Shown: positions 8,288-17,656, counted from the stretch's first letter. The stretch is 64,000 bases of DNA from Candidatus Cloacimonadota bacterium (GCA_023421135.1 JAEZUG010000018.1:29702-93701), one strand, 5' to 3'. Notes: a model not told the origin generated them from the sequence alone. Program-made: numbers and translations.

Positions 8288-10021
8288 TCACTCCTTGTTT
8301 GATGCTGGTGTTAGCTTTACGAGAAGCTCTTCGGTCAGTTCACGGCTTTGGCAAGGGTCGAAGCCCTGCAACAGCTCCATGGTGGATTGATCTGTATTGC
8401 AAAGCTGTTGCTTGGCGCTGAGGAATTGGTGAGGATTGATGCTAAAAGCTCTGATGCCCATGCCAAAGAGCAGGGGAATATAGCGCGGGATAGAAGCCAT
8501 TTCTCCACAAACAGAGAGGCTTTTTTGATGTTTTTCGGATGCTTCGATACAGCAAGAGATCAGTTTCAGTACTGCTGGATGATGCTGGATATAGTAATCT
8601 GCCACCTGGTCGTTATTGCGGTCTGTGGCTAGCGTGTATTGCACCAGATCGTTTGTGCCTATACTTAAGAAGTCGCAAGCTTGGGCCAGATCATCTGCCA
8701 TAATGGCAGCAGAGGGAATCTCAACCATTGCACCAAGCTCAATATCACTCCTGAAGCTGATGCCTTCTGTCTGCATCCTCTTCATAAGTTCCTGCACAAA
8801 GGCTTTGGCTTGCAGAAAGTCCTGAGCATCTACTATCATGGGAAACATAATGCGGATATTGCCATGGATTGAAGCACGCAGAATGGCCCGAATCTGAGTT
8901 TCAAAAAGTTGGGGATGGGATAAAGAAAAGCGGATACCGCGAGAGCCCAGGTAGGGATTCATTTCTGCCTGTCCGGGAATCAGGTGGGAGAGCTTATCGC
9001 CTCCGAGGTCAAAAGTGCGGATTGTGATGGGTCTGGGAGCCAAACTCTCGGCCAATTTCTTGTAAACCAGATACTGCTCATGCTCAGTGGGCAGGCTATT
9101 GCGGTCCAGGTAAAGAAACTCGGTTCGGAACAGGCCAATGCCATCTGGATTGAGCTTGAGCACCAGATCAAGCTCCTCGGGAAGCTCGATATTAGTCATC
9201 AGATCCAGCTTGATACCATTTGCCGTGACAGAAGGATTGTTACTAATGGATTCCAGAACTTGGTTTCTTCTCTCTAATTCGGTTACTTTCCGTTTGTATA
9301 TTGCCATGGTCTCAGGATTCGGATTGGAGATCAGAACGCCCTCTTGAGCGTCCAGAATCAGCTCCTGGCCTTCTTCTAACTGATCTGTCAGGTTTTCGAC
9401 ACTCACCATGGAGACCAGACCCAGCGCCCGGCTCAGGATGGAAGCATGGGAATTGTAGCTGCCATTCACGCAGCAGTAGGCTCTCAATCCTGTTCTGGCA
9501 TAGCTGCTGACCTGGCTGGGAGAGATATCCTCGAAGATGGCAATATCTTTGTCAGTCCAGAGGGTGAGCTCGTTTTTTCCGTGGTTCAAAATGTGATCTA
9601 TGATCCGGCGGGAGACATCCTTGTAATCGTCCAGACGCTCCATAAAGTACTCATTGTCCATTTCCCTGAATTGAGAGCAGATCTTGCTATACACTGCATG
9701 CACTGCAGCAGCAGCGGAGTATTTGAGGGATTCAATAGTGTGTAAAAGCTCTTTTTCTATCTCCGGATCACGGAGGATTAGAAGATGAGAGTGCAGAATG
9801 TCACGCTCGGTTTCGGTGAGGTTCTGATTGTCCAATATGTTGTTTAGTTCTGCATCTATATGATTCAAGCTGTTTTGCAAGCTGGTGATCTCTGCATCAA
9901 GATCAGACTCTTTCACTTGCCTGGAAGGAATTTGCTGCTCTTTCCTCTCCTGAAATCTGGCCCTACCGATGTATATGCCCGAATGAACCACTAAACCTTT
10001 TAGTCTAAGGGTTCTACTCAT
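8288..10021 (-). CDS. ptsI: PEP-protein phosphotransferase, enzyme I
   Basis: Enzyme I takes phosphate from phosphoenolpyruvate on a histidine and passes it to HPr. At 577 residues it has the normal length. The phosphohistidine region reads NGSYNSHASILSRALG, which departs from the usual GG-T-SH-AI wording but keeps the SHA core. The PEP-binding barrel shows DLGGDKLSHL, GSRGIRFSL and the VCGEMAS cysteine loop. The ATG at 10021 overlaps the end of ptsH by 8 nt and follows GAGGGAT; a longer in-frame start at 10036 would run further into ptsH. No enzyme II is encoded in the window, so a regulatory rather than a sugar-uptake role is inferred. Confidence 0.95.
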   Translation of the reverse strand: MSRTLRLKGLVVHSGIYIGRARFQERKEQQIPSRQVKESDLDAEITSLQNSLNHIDAELNNILDNQNLTETERDILHSHLLILRDPEIEKELLHTIESLKYSAAAAVHAVYSKICSQFREMDNEYFMERLDDYKDVSRRIIDHILNHGKNELTLWTDKDIAIFEDISPSQVSSYARTGLRAYCCVNGSYNSHASILSRALGLVSMVSVENLTDQLEEGQELILDAQEGVLISNPNPETMAIYKRKVTELERRNQVLESISNNPSVTANGIKLDLMTNIELPEELDLVLKLNPDGIGLFRTEFLYLDRNSLPTEHEQYLVYKKLAESLAPRPITIRTFDLGGDKLSHLIPGQAEMNPYLGSRGIRFSLSHPQLFETQIRAILRASIHGNIRIMFPMIVDAQDFLQAKAFVQELMKRMQTEGISFRSDIELGAMVEIPSAAIMADDLAQACDFLSIGTNDLVQYTLATDRNNDQVADYYIQHHPAVLKLISCCIEASEKHQKSLSVCGEMASIPRYIPLLFGMGIRAFSINPHQFLSAKQQLCNTDQSTMELLQGFDPCQSRELTEELLVKLTPASNKE

Positions 10022-10277
10022 CAAATCCCTCTTCAATGAGTTGGGAGATCTCTTCGATCAGGTAGGATTCATCGACGCCTTCGGCGATCAGCTCGAGTTC
10101 AGCACCACATTCGGCAGCGAGTATCATGACGCCCATGATGCTTTTGCCATTCACAATCGTCTCATCCCGGCGGATATGAAAATCGGAACGATACTTTGTA
10201 GCAGCTTTCACAAGAAGGGCAGAAGGTCTGGCATGAAGCCCCAGTTTGTTCTTAATTGTTATCTTTTTTTGGATCAT
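10014..10277 (-). CDS. ptsH: Phosphocarrier protein HPr
   Basis: An 87-residue HPr. The phosphorylated histidine is in KLGLHARPSA. The regulatory serine is in GKSIMGVMIL, the position that HPr kinase modifies. Both phosphorylation sites are therefore present, which matches the hprK gene immediately upstream. Its start overlaps the end of hprK by 26 nt and its end overlaps ptsI by 8 nt, so the three are translationally coupled. Confidence 0.96.
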   Translation of the reverse strand: MIQKKITIKNKLGLHARPSALLVKAATKYRSDFHIRRDETIVNGKSIMGVMILAAECGAELELIAEGVDESYLIEEISQLIEEGFDE

Positions 10278-11235
10278 TAGCTAGTGGCCTCACGCTCTTT
10301 CTGATGGTTTTTTGTCTGATTTCTTCATTCAACTTGCGGTTAAAATCTTCTGCTGCATCATAACCAACGTTCTTCAGGATTAGATTCATGGCAGCCACTT
10401 CAACTATGACCGAAACGTTCTTACCCGGTGAAACAGGCAGATATATGATAGGAATGCGGCAACCAAGATGCTCAGCATAACTGTTGGTGAGGCCAATCCT
10501 CTCATAATCCATATTCTCCTGCCAGGGCATGAGCTCGATTTGCAGATCGATAGTCTTTTGGGAACGAACCCGCTCTATCCCGAACATGCGCTCCACGTTT
10601 ACAAAACCCACACCCCTGATCTCCATGAAGTGACCAAAGTTCTTGCCCGAGCGCCCAATCAGCAGATCATCGACATAACGCAAAGTAATCAGGTCGTCGC
10701 CCACCAGGCTATGACCGCGATTCACCAAGTCCAGAGCACATTCGCTCTTACCAATGCCGCTTTTACCTGTGAGCAGGATTCCGGAACCAAAGACGTCCAG
10801 AAGTGTCGCATGGATAGTCTTTTCGAGGGCAAAGATATCGTGTAGATAGCGTGTGAGCTGCTCCATCAGGTTGATGGTAGCCAAGCGGCTGGATAGCAGA
10901 GCGATATTGAGGTCGTTTGCCAGATACTCTACCACAGGAGGCAGAGTAAGCCCCTTGGAGACAATAACGCAAGGAATATCAGTCTTGAAGACATCCCTCA
11001 TCCGGCTCAGCAGATCCTCCTCAGAGAGACTCTGCAGATATCTGATCTCAGTCTCTCCAAAGACCTGTATCCGCTCGGAAGCAAAGACTTCCAGGTAACC
11101 AGCCAGGGCAAGTCCCGGACGGTTTACATGGGGAGAATTGATCTTTTTATTCAGGGTTTCCGGCTCCGTAATCAGGGATAGAGCCATGTCTTTCTTCTTT
11201 GATTCAAAGAAGTCATATACACTGATTTCTTTCAT
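10252..11235 (-). CDS. hprK: HPr kinase/phosphorylase
   Basis: A bifunctional enzyme that phosphorylates and dephosphorylates the regulatory serine of HPr in response to metabolite levels. The 327 residues match the family. The P-loop is GKSGIGKSE (about residues 155-163), followed by LVNRGHSLVGDDLI, and the C-terminal signature reads MEIRGVGFVNVERMFG. In Firmicutes this enzyme drives carbon catabolite repression; in Gram-negative bacteria it usually sits, as here, in an incomplete PTS beside rpoN-linked genes. A hairpin at 11260-11294 separates it from hpf, so it may have partly independent transcription. Confidence 0.95.
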   Translation of the reverse strand: MKEISVYDFFESKKKDMALSLITEPETLNKKINSPHVNRPGLALAGYLEVFASERIQVFGETEIRYLQSLSEEDLLSRMRDVFKTDIPCVIVSKGLTLPPVVEYLANDLNIALLSSRLATINLMEQLTRYLHDIFALEKTIHATLLDVFGSGILLTGKSGIGKSECALDLVNRGHSLVGDDLITLRYVDDLLIGRSGKNFGHFMEIRGVGFVNVERMFGIERVRSQKTIDLQIELMPWQENMDYERIGLTNSYAEHLGCRIPIIYLPVSPGKNVSVIVEVAAMNLILKNVGYDAAEDFNRKLNEEIRQKTIRKSVRPLANDPKKDNN

Positions 11236-11259
11236 ACGTTATCGCCTTTAAATGAGAAA

Positions 11260-11294
11260 GGCTCAGTTCCCACTTTGTATCCGGGAACCGAGCC
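11260..11294 (-). terminator. Hairpin between hpf and hprK
   Basis: On the minus strand, arms of 12 nt (11283-11294 and 11260-11271) pair with a single mismatch, and TTTCTCATTT follows. It looks like an intrinsic terminator or attenuator that reduces read-through from the rpoN-hpf side into hprK-ptsH-ptsI-pgi. The U run is interrupted, so termination may be partial. Confidence 0.6.
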
Positions 11295-11309
11295 ATCAGG
11301 ATTGGTTGT

Positions 11310-11846
11310 TTAAGGTTCGATGAGCCTGAAGTGGTCTTCGTCCTTTTTCACTAACACGTTTATGTTATCTGTTTCCAGATTTCTGAAGATCAGGAAATCG
11401 CCTTTGCTTTCCTGCAGTTTCTCTATCGCATCCTGGGGTGACATTACATCTGCCACCACGCGTTTGGTTTTGATTGTCGTATGTGGTTTGGAGTCTTTGG
11501 TAACGGAAATAACTGAGGAGCGGGAGAATGGTTCGTACTGATCCTTCAAAGCCCTTTTCTGATGATCAGTGACCCGGTCTTTCAGTTTCTTGATTTGAGC
11601 CTCCATTTTATCAACGGCCGTATCTATGGATAGATACATGTCCATTTCCTCAGCTTCACTCTGCAGGCCAAATTTGGAAGCGTGCAGGGAGAGCTCGCAG
11701 ATGTTGCGGCTATTCTCCAGAGCGAGGGTTGCGTGGATCGTGATGATGTGATCAAAGTACTTCTTCAGCTTGAGGCAAGATGTTTCCACATAATCACGAA
11801 TAGCTTTGGTAAGCTCGAAGTGACGGGCAGTAATTGTAATCTGCAT
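11310..11846 (-). CDS. hpf: Ribosome hibernation promoting factor, long form
   Basis: A ribosome-binding stress factor of the HPF/RaiA family. The N-terminal S30AE domain (MQITITARHFELTKAIRDYV) would sit in the mRNA/tRNA channel of the 30S subunit. The extra C-terminal domain (about residues 120-178, VVADVMSPQDAIEKLQ and FRNLETDNINVLVKK) marks the long form, which dimerises 70S ribosomes into 100S particles without a separate RMF. It has a strong AGGAGG site and lies 17 nt after lpdA. An hpf gene next to rpoN is a conserved arrangement in Proteobacteria. Confidence 0.93.
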   Translation of the reverse strand: MQITITARHFELTKAIRDYVETSCLKLKKYFDHIITIHATLALENSRNICELSLHASKFGLQSEAEEMDMYLSIDTAVDKMEAQIKKLKDRVTDHQKRALKDQYEPFSRSSVISVTKDSKPHTTIKTKRVVADVMSPQDAIEKLQESKGDFLIFRNLETDNINVLVKKDEDHFRLIEP

Positions 11847-11863
11847 GTCTAATTCCTCCTGTC

Positions 11864-13261
11864 TTAGATTTTATGAATGGATAAACCGCTAAGATCCTCG
11901 AGAGCTTCCTTCAGAGCTTCTGAGAGAGTCGGGTGAGCAAAGACGAGAGCGTCCAAATCTGAGACTTTTGCTTTCATGGAGATCAATATCCCACCCTGAG
12001 CAATCAGTTCAGCAGCCTGGGGACCAATGATGTGCATTCCCACAAGTTGCTGGTTATCGGCTCGGGCAATCGTTTTTACAAAGCCAAAGGTATTGGACAT
12101 CGATATTGCTTTCCCGTTTGCTGTGAAGGGGAATCTCCCGGTCAGGATTTCGCCGTATTTATCCCGGGCTTCTTGTTCAGTGAGGCCTACTGAACCAATC
12201 TCCGGGTGCGTGAAAGTGCATCTGGGGATGTTTTCATAGATCAGTGGCTCAATATGCTCTTGTTTGTTTTCAATCTCGTTTCTGATCTGAGCGGCTGCGA
12301 TCAGACCTTGTTTGCTGGCAGTGTGCGCCAATTGCAGCTTGGCTGTGACGTCTCCAATGGCATAGACTTTGGGGAGATTGGTCTGCATGAGATCATTGAT
12401 GAGAATAGCTCCTCGGTTTGTTTCGAGCTCCATGCTTTGCCAGGAGATGTTATTGGAAGGACTGCGTCCCACACTAAGTAAAACTTTATCAACCGTGAGC
12501 GTGTTTTCATTGGAGAGGCTGAGCTCCAACCCCTCGGATGCTGTGGAGATTGTTTGAACGGCTACACCAGTCTGAATCTTTATCCCCGTCTTCTTCAGAG
12601 CCATTGCCAGGCGCTTGGAGATCTCCTCATCTTCCAATGCAATGATTCGGGGTAAGAACTCAATGATGTGGACTTCGACCCCAAAGCTGGCAAAAATTGA
12701 GGCAAATTCACACCCAATCACGCCCCCACCAACCACAGCAAGCTTTTTGGGAAGATGATCAAGCTTGAGGATACCGGTGGATGATAGGATATTCTGCTCG
12801 TCTATTTCGATACCAGGAAGGCTGCGGGGGCCAGAGCCAGTGGCAACTATGATGTATTCTGCAGCATATTCAGTTTGATCAGTACTAATGATATAGTCTT
12901 CACCTGCTCTACGGATGTTGCGGGCAAACTCCTTGATAACCGGGATCTTCCTTTTCCTGAAGAGATACTCGATGCCGGAGACAAGCTGTTCCACAATCTT
13001 GTTTTTTCTATCCCAGACTTTACTATAATCAAGCTCCATCTCAAGGGCAGGAAGACCATAAGTTTCAGAATCCTGGAGCTCAGTGAAAAGCTCTGCAGAT
13101 TTCACTAGCGTCTTGGTAGGAATACAACCCCAATTCAAGCAGATACCGCCAATTCGTTCACCTTCGAGAACTGCGACCTCTATGCCGTATTGAGAAAGCC
13201 GGATGGCCGTCTCATAGCCTCCAGGGCCTCCTCCGATGATAATGACTTTATATCTCTGCAC
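11864..13261 (-). CDS. lpdA: Dihydrolipoyl dehydrogenase
   Basis: A flavin disulfide reductase (E3) that reoxidises dihydrolipoamide with NAD+; 465 residues, normal length. The FAD-binding Rossmann motif is GGGPGGYE. The redox disulfide is CLNWGC, the NAD-binding motif is GGGVIGCEFASIF, and the C-terminal FAHPTLSEAL carries the His-Glu acid-base pair. It is inserted between rpoN and hpf, where proteobacterial clusters have no such gene. No E1 or E2 of a 2-oxoacid dehydrogenase and no glycine-cleavage H protein is in view. Its partner is therefore unknown; the GcvT-like protein at 2522-3913 hints at, but does not prove, a lipoyl-protein system. Confidence 0.93.
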   Translation of the reverse strand: MQRYKVIIIGGGPGGYETAIRLSQYGIEVAVLEGERIGGICLNWGCIPTKTLVKSAELFTELQDSETYGLPALEMELDYSKVWDRKNKIVEQLVSGIEYLFRKRKIPVIKEFARNIRRAGEDYIISTDQTEYAAEYIIVATGSGPRSLPGIEIDEQNILSSTGILKLDHLPKKLAVVGGGVIGCEFASIFASFGVEVHIIEFLPRIIALEDEEISKRLAMALKKTGIKIQTGVAVQTISTASEGLELSLSNENTLTVDKVLLSVGRSPSNNISWQSMELETNRGAILINDLMQTNLPKVYAIGDVTAKLQLAHTASKQGLIAAAQIRNEIENKQEHIEPLIYENIPRCTFTHPEIGSVGLTEQEARDKYGEILTGRFPFTANGKAISMSNTFGFVKTIARADNQQLVGMHIIGPQAAELIAQGGILISMKAKVSDLDALVFAHPTLSEALKEALEDLSGLSIHKI

Positions 13262-13270
13262 TATATGCTC

Positions 13271-14728
13271 CTATTTCTTTCTTAATCTGCTATTCAGGAT
13301 GCCGAGTTCGTCCCTGTATTTGGCAATGATTCTTCTGGATATATCAAGGCCTTCCATCTTAAGTTGCTCCACCAAATCCTGATCGCTGTAAGGAGAGGAC
13401 TTATCTTCGGTTTCGATCAACTTTAGCATCTTGGATTTGACTCTTTGCCGGGAGACGCTGTCGTAGTTCTCGTCCCTCCCGGCTTTGGAATTGAAGAAAT
13501 CCTTGAAGGCGAAAATCCCATATGGAGTCTCCATGTATTTGTGTTTTACGACTCTTGAGATGGTGGATTCAGAAACACCCAAATCCTGTGCAATAGCAGC
13601 GTAGGTAAGGGGAATCATCACTCCGCTGCTATTGTAAAAGAAGTCTCTCTGGTGTTTCACGATGGAAAGTGATACACGCTCCAAAGTGCGCATACGCATG
13701 AAGATTGATTTGATCAGGAACTTAGCAGAGTTGATCCGTTCGCGAACGAACTGCATGGTTTCTTTATCAAAGCTACCTCTGCTGATCAGCTTCCGGTAAC
13801 GCTGGCTGATGATGATATTGGGAGTGATGTGGTCGTTGATAATCACAACATATTCTTCGTCTATCAGCTTCAGAGTCACATCCGGATATACATAGGCAGC
13901 ACTGGCTGGGGCAAGCCTCATACCTGGCTTGGGATCAAGCTGCGCAATCTGAGTCCGAAGATTCATAATTGTGGCTTCCGAAACGCCGTAGAATGAAGCT
14001 ATCTTCTGATATCTGCGATGTATCAGGTTCTCGAACTGCTCGTTTATCATTCCAACCAGTATCTGATTCTCCAGTTGCTCCTGACTAAGCTGAGCCATCA
14101 GGCATTCTGCCAGGTTTCGAGCTCCAATACCCTTGGGTGAGAGACCCATCAACAGCTGATGAAGCTCCACGCTACGCCGGGGATTAAGCCCATGTTGACG
14201 ACCCAGACTTACGATAGAGAAGTCTTCGGGAAGGAACCCATTACTATCGCAGGATTCAAAGAGTTCCGTGATATAGTCTGTATCTGTTTCAGAAAGATCC
14301 AGGGGATAGAGCTGTTGAAGAAACTTCTCCCGGCTGTCATCCTCATACATGATGAGGGTTTCACTATGCTCACTATCGCCTTCCGTCTGACGACTTTCAT
14401 AATTCATATGAAAATCGTTCCACTGATCCAGGATATCGGTGAGTTCTCGAGCTTCGCTCAGAGTCTCTGAGGTTTGATCGCAAGTCTCAGATTCTTCTAT
14501 GGAAACACTTGATTCCGGGGCAGAGCTATCGAAGCTGCCCTCATCAATATCTTCCTCATCTTTCTCCTCTCTCAGCTCCAGGAGAGGGTTGTTAACCAGC
14601 TCCTGCTTGATGTAGGCTTCCAACTCCAGAATGGGCAGAGCCAGCATTTTGAGAGATTGCAGCATCTTTGGCTTAAGAGCCAATTCCTGCTTTTGTCTGA
14701 GTGAGAGATAGTGATCAAATCCGCTCAT
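13271..14728 (-). CDS. rpoN: RNA polymerase sigma-54 factor
   Basis: Sigma-54 directs polymerase to -24/-12 promoters that need an enhancer-binding ATPase. The 485 residues show the three regions. The glutamine/leucine-rich N-terminus (LSLRQKQELALKPKMLQSLKML) contacts activators, an acidic linker follows at about residues 55-110, and the core-binding part comes next. The C-terminal RpoN box reads SRRIIAKYRD against the usual ARRTVAKYRE, just before the end. No sigma-54 activator with an AAA+ domain is encoded in this window. It lies 4 nt from lptB, as in the classical lptB-rpoN arrangement. Confidence 0.95.
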   Translation of the reverse strand: MSGFDHYLSLRQKQELALKPKMLQSLKMLALPILELEAYIKQELVNNPLLELREEKDEEDIDEGSFDSSAPESSVSIEESETCDQTSETLSEARELTDILDQWNDFHMNYESRQTEGDSEHSETLIMYEDDSREKFLQQLYPLDLSETDTDYITELFESCDSNGFLPEDFSIVSLGRQHGLNPRRSVELHQLLMGLSPKGIGARNLAECLMAQLSQEQLENQILVGMINEQFENLIHRRYQKIASFYGVSEATIMNLRTQIAQLDPKPGMRLAPASAAYVYPDVTLKLIDEEYVVIINDHITPNIIISQRYRKLISRGSFDKETMQFVRERINSAKFLIKSIFMRMRTLERVSLSIVKHQRDFFYNSSGVMIPLTYAAIAQDLGVSESTISRVVKHKYMETPYGIFAFKDFFNSKAGRDENYDSVSRQRVKSKMLKLIETEDKSSPYSDQDLVEQLKMEGLDISRRIIAKYRDELGILNSRLRKK

Positions 14729-14732
14729 TAAT

Positions 14733-15476
14733 CTACCCGAACATTGGGTTCGTCATGAACCGTTCTCCCAGATATACTTCTCTGGCTTTTTCATCATTGA
14801 TAAGCTCCAATGAAGTTCCCGATACTATTATTTTTCCTTCGAAGATAATATAAGCCCGGTTCACGATTTTCAAAGTCTCAATTACGTTGTGATCAGTTAT
14901 CATGATGCCGATGTTCTTGTCTCTCAGGCGACCAATAATATCCTGGATATCCGCCACGGCGATGGGATCGACACCCGCAAAAGGCTCATCCATGAAGATG
15001 AAGGCTGGATTGGTAACCAGCGCTCTGGTGATTTCCAGTTTACGGCGCTCACCCCCTGAGAGTGTGTAAGCCTTCTGTTTGGCCACATGAGTGAGGTTAA
15101 GCTCTTCCAGAGAAGAGGCCAGACGGTTCTTCTGTTCAATCTTGCTAATCTTGAGAGTCTGTAGGATCGCCAGAACGTTCTGTTCTACAGTAAGCTTGGA
15201 GAAGATCGAAGGTGCCTGTGCCAAATACCCCATACCCAGCCTGGCACGTTTGAACATAGCCATGTGGGTAATCTCACGGTCTTGGAAAAACACCTTGCCG
15301 GAGTTTGGCTTAGCCAATCCTATGATCATATAAAAAGTAGTGGTCTTCCCGGCTCCATTAGGGCCAAGGATACCAACTACTTCACCCTGTTTGATATCCA
15401 TACTGAGATCGTTGACCACAGTACGCTTTCCATATATCTTAACGAGGTTTTGAGCTCGGATTTTATTTAGTTCCAT
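14733..15476 (-). CDS. lptB: LPS export ABC transporter ATP-binding protein
   Basis: The cytoplasmic ATPase of the LptB2FG machine, which extracts lipopolysaccharide from the inner membrane. The 247 residues match the family. Walker A is GPNGAGKTT, the ABC signature is LSGGERRKLEI, Walker B is AFIFMDEPFAGVDP, and the switch histidine is in MITDHNV. It sits between the lptA-like gene and rpoN, exactly as in many diderm bacteria. The membrane partners LptF and LptG are not in the window. Confidence 0.95.
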   Translation of the reverse strand: MELNKIRAQNLVKIYGKRTVVNDLSMDIKQGEVVGILGPNGAGKTTTFYMIIGLAKPNSGKVFFQDREITHMAMFKRARLGMGYLAQAPSIFSKLTVEQNVLAILQTLKISKIEQKNRLASSLEELNLTHVAKQKAYTLSGGERRKLEITRALVTNPAFIFMDEPFAGVDPIAVADIQDIIGRLRDKNIGIMITDHNVIETLKIVNRAYIIFEGKIIVSGTSLELINDEKAREVYLGERFMTNPMFG

Positions 15477-15509
15477 ATATGGTTTAATCTAATTGTAATG
15501 CTGAACTTG

Positions 15510-16592
15510 TCAAGTCTTACTGCGGAATCTATAGACACCATTGATGGAATCCCGCATCCTGATATACTCTAGTTTACTGTCTGGAGTAAACATAGCTTCC
15601 AGATACTGCCCTGTTGAGCGATTCTGAAAAAAGTCTCTTTCTTCCTCTTCTTCCTGCTGATAATAGTACGACACCCCATTTTCTGCCCGGAAGTCTCTGA
15701 GGTTTTTCCCATTGAAACCGATACGAACATATTCTGCCAGCACCCAGTTGGTCTGCCCGGCTCCTTCTTCCTCGGCAAAATCTACCCTGCAGGAATCAAC
15801 CAACTCTGCCCTGGTCAGTTCTCGCTCGGTGAAATAGAGATAGAACTCCCGAGCTTGGGCTGTGGCAAAACCTGATCTGAAAACGGGCATCCCAGTAAAT
15901 ACAGCCTTCTCCTCTTGTACGAAATACAAAAGGAAATCGCTGGTAGCATGGTAATCCTGGCTATCTACTTTCACTCCAAAGGTGGCCACGATCTTCTCTT
16001 CCTCGTCAAAGTATTCAATTCTTTCTGCTGCGATAAAGAGAGTATCCGGAGAACCGGTGTGCAGACGGGGATTCTCAATCATATAAGCATATCCAGCTTT
16101 CCTGTCCCAGAAAGCATAACCGCAACTGGCGAAAGCGTTTTCCATCAGATCATAAGCCTTCACGTTGCCCCAGGTAGTGAGCTTCTGGTTCAACTGGTCG
16201 TAATTGGCAAAGTCGCTGCTGAACCATCTTTGGCTCCCATCCGGTTTAACTTCATCGATCCGGACTCTTCCTCCCAGATTCATCTGCTGGGAATTGCGAT
16301 AATAGGCTAGGCTGTCTGCCGAAAGCGTCAGCGTATCATTTGCTACTACAACATTGCCTGTCAAACGGGCAATCTTGGAAGTATCCAAAATCAAAGCCCG
16401 GTTTGCTTTGAACTCAGTCTTACCATAGAAGAAATGCACATTCCCATTCAGTTCCAAAACCTGCTCTGTATCAGAGCGATTGAGAAAGAGCTTATCTGAA
16501 TGCACCAGACGAAAGGTTTCAGCAGCTCTTCTTTGTGCTGGTAGAACCAGGATAATCAATAGTAATAAGCTACCAATCAAACACTTCTTCAT
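15510..16592 (-). CDS. LptA/OstA-like LPS transport protein, long form
   Basis: An OstA/LptA-type beta-jellyroll protein that should bridge LPS across the periplasm. A signal peptide is visible (MKKCLIGSLLLLIILVLPAQ). Repeating strand motifs such as LELNGNVHFFYGKTEFKA and ARLTGNVVVANDTLTLSAD are typical of the fold. At 360 residues it is almost twice the length of E. coli LptA (about 185), so it has more jellyroll turns or an added C-terminal part (about residues 230-360). Its start overlaps lptC by 23 nt. Long OstA-like proteins are common in Bacteroidetes-like diderms. The fold is confident; equivalence to LptA is inferred from position. Confidence 0.82.
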   Translation of the reverse strand: MKKCLIGSLLLLIILVLPAQRRAAETFRLVHSDKLFLNRSDTEQVLELNGNVHFFYGKTEFKANRALILDTSKIARLTGNVVVANDTLTLSADSLAYYRNSQQMNLGGRVRIDEVKPDGSQRWFSSDFANYDQLNQKLTTWGNVKAYDLMENAFASCGYAFWDRKAGYAYMIENPRLHTGSPDTLFIAAERIEYFDEEEKIVATFGVKVDSQDYHATSDFLLYFVQEEKAVFTGMPVFRSGFATAQAREFYLYFTERELTRAELVDSCRVDFAEEEGAGQTNWVLAEYVRIGFNGKNLRDFRAENGVSYYYQQEEEEERDFFQNRSTGQYLEAMFTPDSKLEYIRMRDSINGVYRFRSKT

Positions 16593-17145
16593 CTTGAAAA
16601 AGTCCCTCTGCTTCCACGGAACTTAGCTCCGCAAAACTAATCGTTGCATTGGTTCTGAGATTGGTACCCTTGAGTACAGATCCATTACGGTTTAACACTA
16701 CCCGATCCGGGGCTGTGATCTCATCCACGTTTCTATCCCACATAATCCTTCTGGTGAGTATCGAGCCGTTATTGGAATTCAGAACCACGTTCCCGCTGGC
16801 AAAGATGACGTTGCGGGCATCATCCACAATAGTTGTATCGGCAGTAATGGAGGTTCTGATATTGCCTGCAATGTCATAGGCTTTGATGCTAACTTTCCAG
16901 CCATTAAGTATCTTGCGATCATAGAAGCGCTCGATTCTATCGGCTTCCAGGATGTAATCCACCCGTTCACCCTTGAGCTCAGTGATCCGCACTTTGCCAC
17001 TAGTCTCATCCGGAAGATTCCTATCCATAACCGGAGTCTGCATATCAAGCTTCATCCGTGGTTTACAGGACACACAGAAGAGTAGGACAAGAAGCAGACT
17101 AAGCTTTGCTAAGACTTTCAAGATAGGCATCAATCGCCTTGTCAT
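16570..17145 (-). CDS. lptC: LPS export protein LptC, lipoprotein-like
   Basis: A 191-residue protein with an N-terminal hydrophobic segment ending LLFCVSC, which looks like a lipobox rather than the plain membrane anchor of E. coli LptC. The rest carries the LptC/OstA strand pattern (KGERVDYILEADRIE, NVIFASGNVVLNSNNGSIL, DRVVLNRNGSVLKGTNL). It should hand LPS from LptB2FG to the LptA bridge. The start at 17145 overlaps kdsC by 47 nt; an alternative ATG at 17130 follows AAGGCG and would keep the signal intact. Confidence 0.85.
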   Translation of the reverse strand: MTRRLMPILKVLAKLSLLLVLLFCVSCKPRMKLDMQTPVMDRNLPDETSGKVRITELKGERVDYILEADRIERFYDRKILNGWKVSIKAYDIAGNIRTSITADTTIVDDARNVIFASGNVVLNSNNGSILTRRIMWDRNVDEITAPDRVVLNRNGSVLKGTNLRTNATISFAELSSVEAEGLFQDEEVFDW

Positions 17146-17656
17146 ATCTCTTTTGTTGAACCAGGATATGTCGGATGAATTCCCTCACGGCTCCTCTGCC
17201 TCCGGGAGCCTGAGTCACAAAATCAACCAGATTCCTGATCTCCTCCAGAGCGTCTGAAGGCGCTGCTGAAAAAGCTACTCTATTCATTGTAGGGATATCG
17301 TTCCAGTCATCCCCCATGTAAGCCACTGAATCCCAACCGATACCCAAATCCTCGAGTAATTCCTCGGTCTTTTTCAGTTTATTGGCAATACCCTGATAAA
17401 CGTGATTGATCTTCAGATCTCTGCACCTTCTGTCCAGCAGCTCAGAACTGCGCCCGGTGATAACCGCCGTGCGGATATCTGTCTGCCTGAGGATCAGAAA
17501 CCCCATCCCATCATGGGCATCAAAGTTCTTTAGTTCCAGTCCGGTCGAATCGTAGATGATTCTGCCATCGGTGAGCACGCCGTCGCAATCGAAGACCAGA
17601 AGAGATATCTTGTCCCAGCGTACGGCATTTTTATAGATCTTGCGGATATTACTCAT
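17099..17656 (-). CDS. kdsC: KDO-8-phosphate phosphatase
   Basis: A HAD-family phosphatase that removes phosphate from 3-deoxy-D-manno-octulosonate 8-phosphate, the step after KdsA in KDO synthesis for LPS. The 185 residues match. The nucleophile loop is VFDCDGVLTDG, motif II is AVITGRSS, and motif III is AYMGDDWNDIP. It overlaps kdsA by 8 nt, and the two consecutive enzymes are clearly co-translated. Confidence 0.95.
   Translation of the reverse strand: MSNIRKIYKNAVRWDKISLLVFDCDGVLTDGRIIYDSTGLELKNFDAHDGMGFLILRQTDIRTAVITGRSSELLDRRCRDLKINHVYQGIANKLKKTEELLEDLGIGWDSVAYMGDDWNDIPTMNRVAFSAAPSDALEEIRNLVDFVTQAPGGRGAVREFIRHILVQQKRYDKAIDAYLESLSKA

Noticed and set aside
11864..13261. Mercuric or glutathione reductase
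   Set aside because: The disulfide motif CLNWGC, the C-terminal HPTLSEAL and the length fit dihydrolipoyl dehydrogenase; no metal-binding N-terminal domain.
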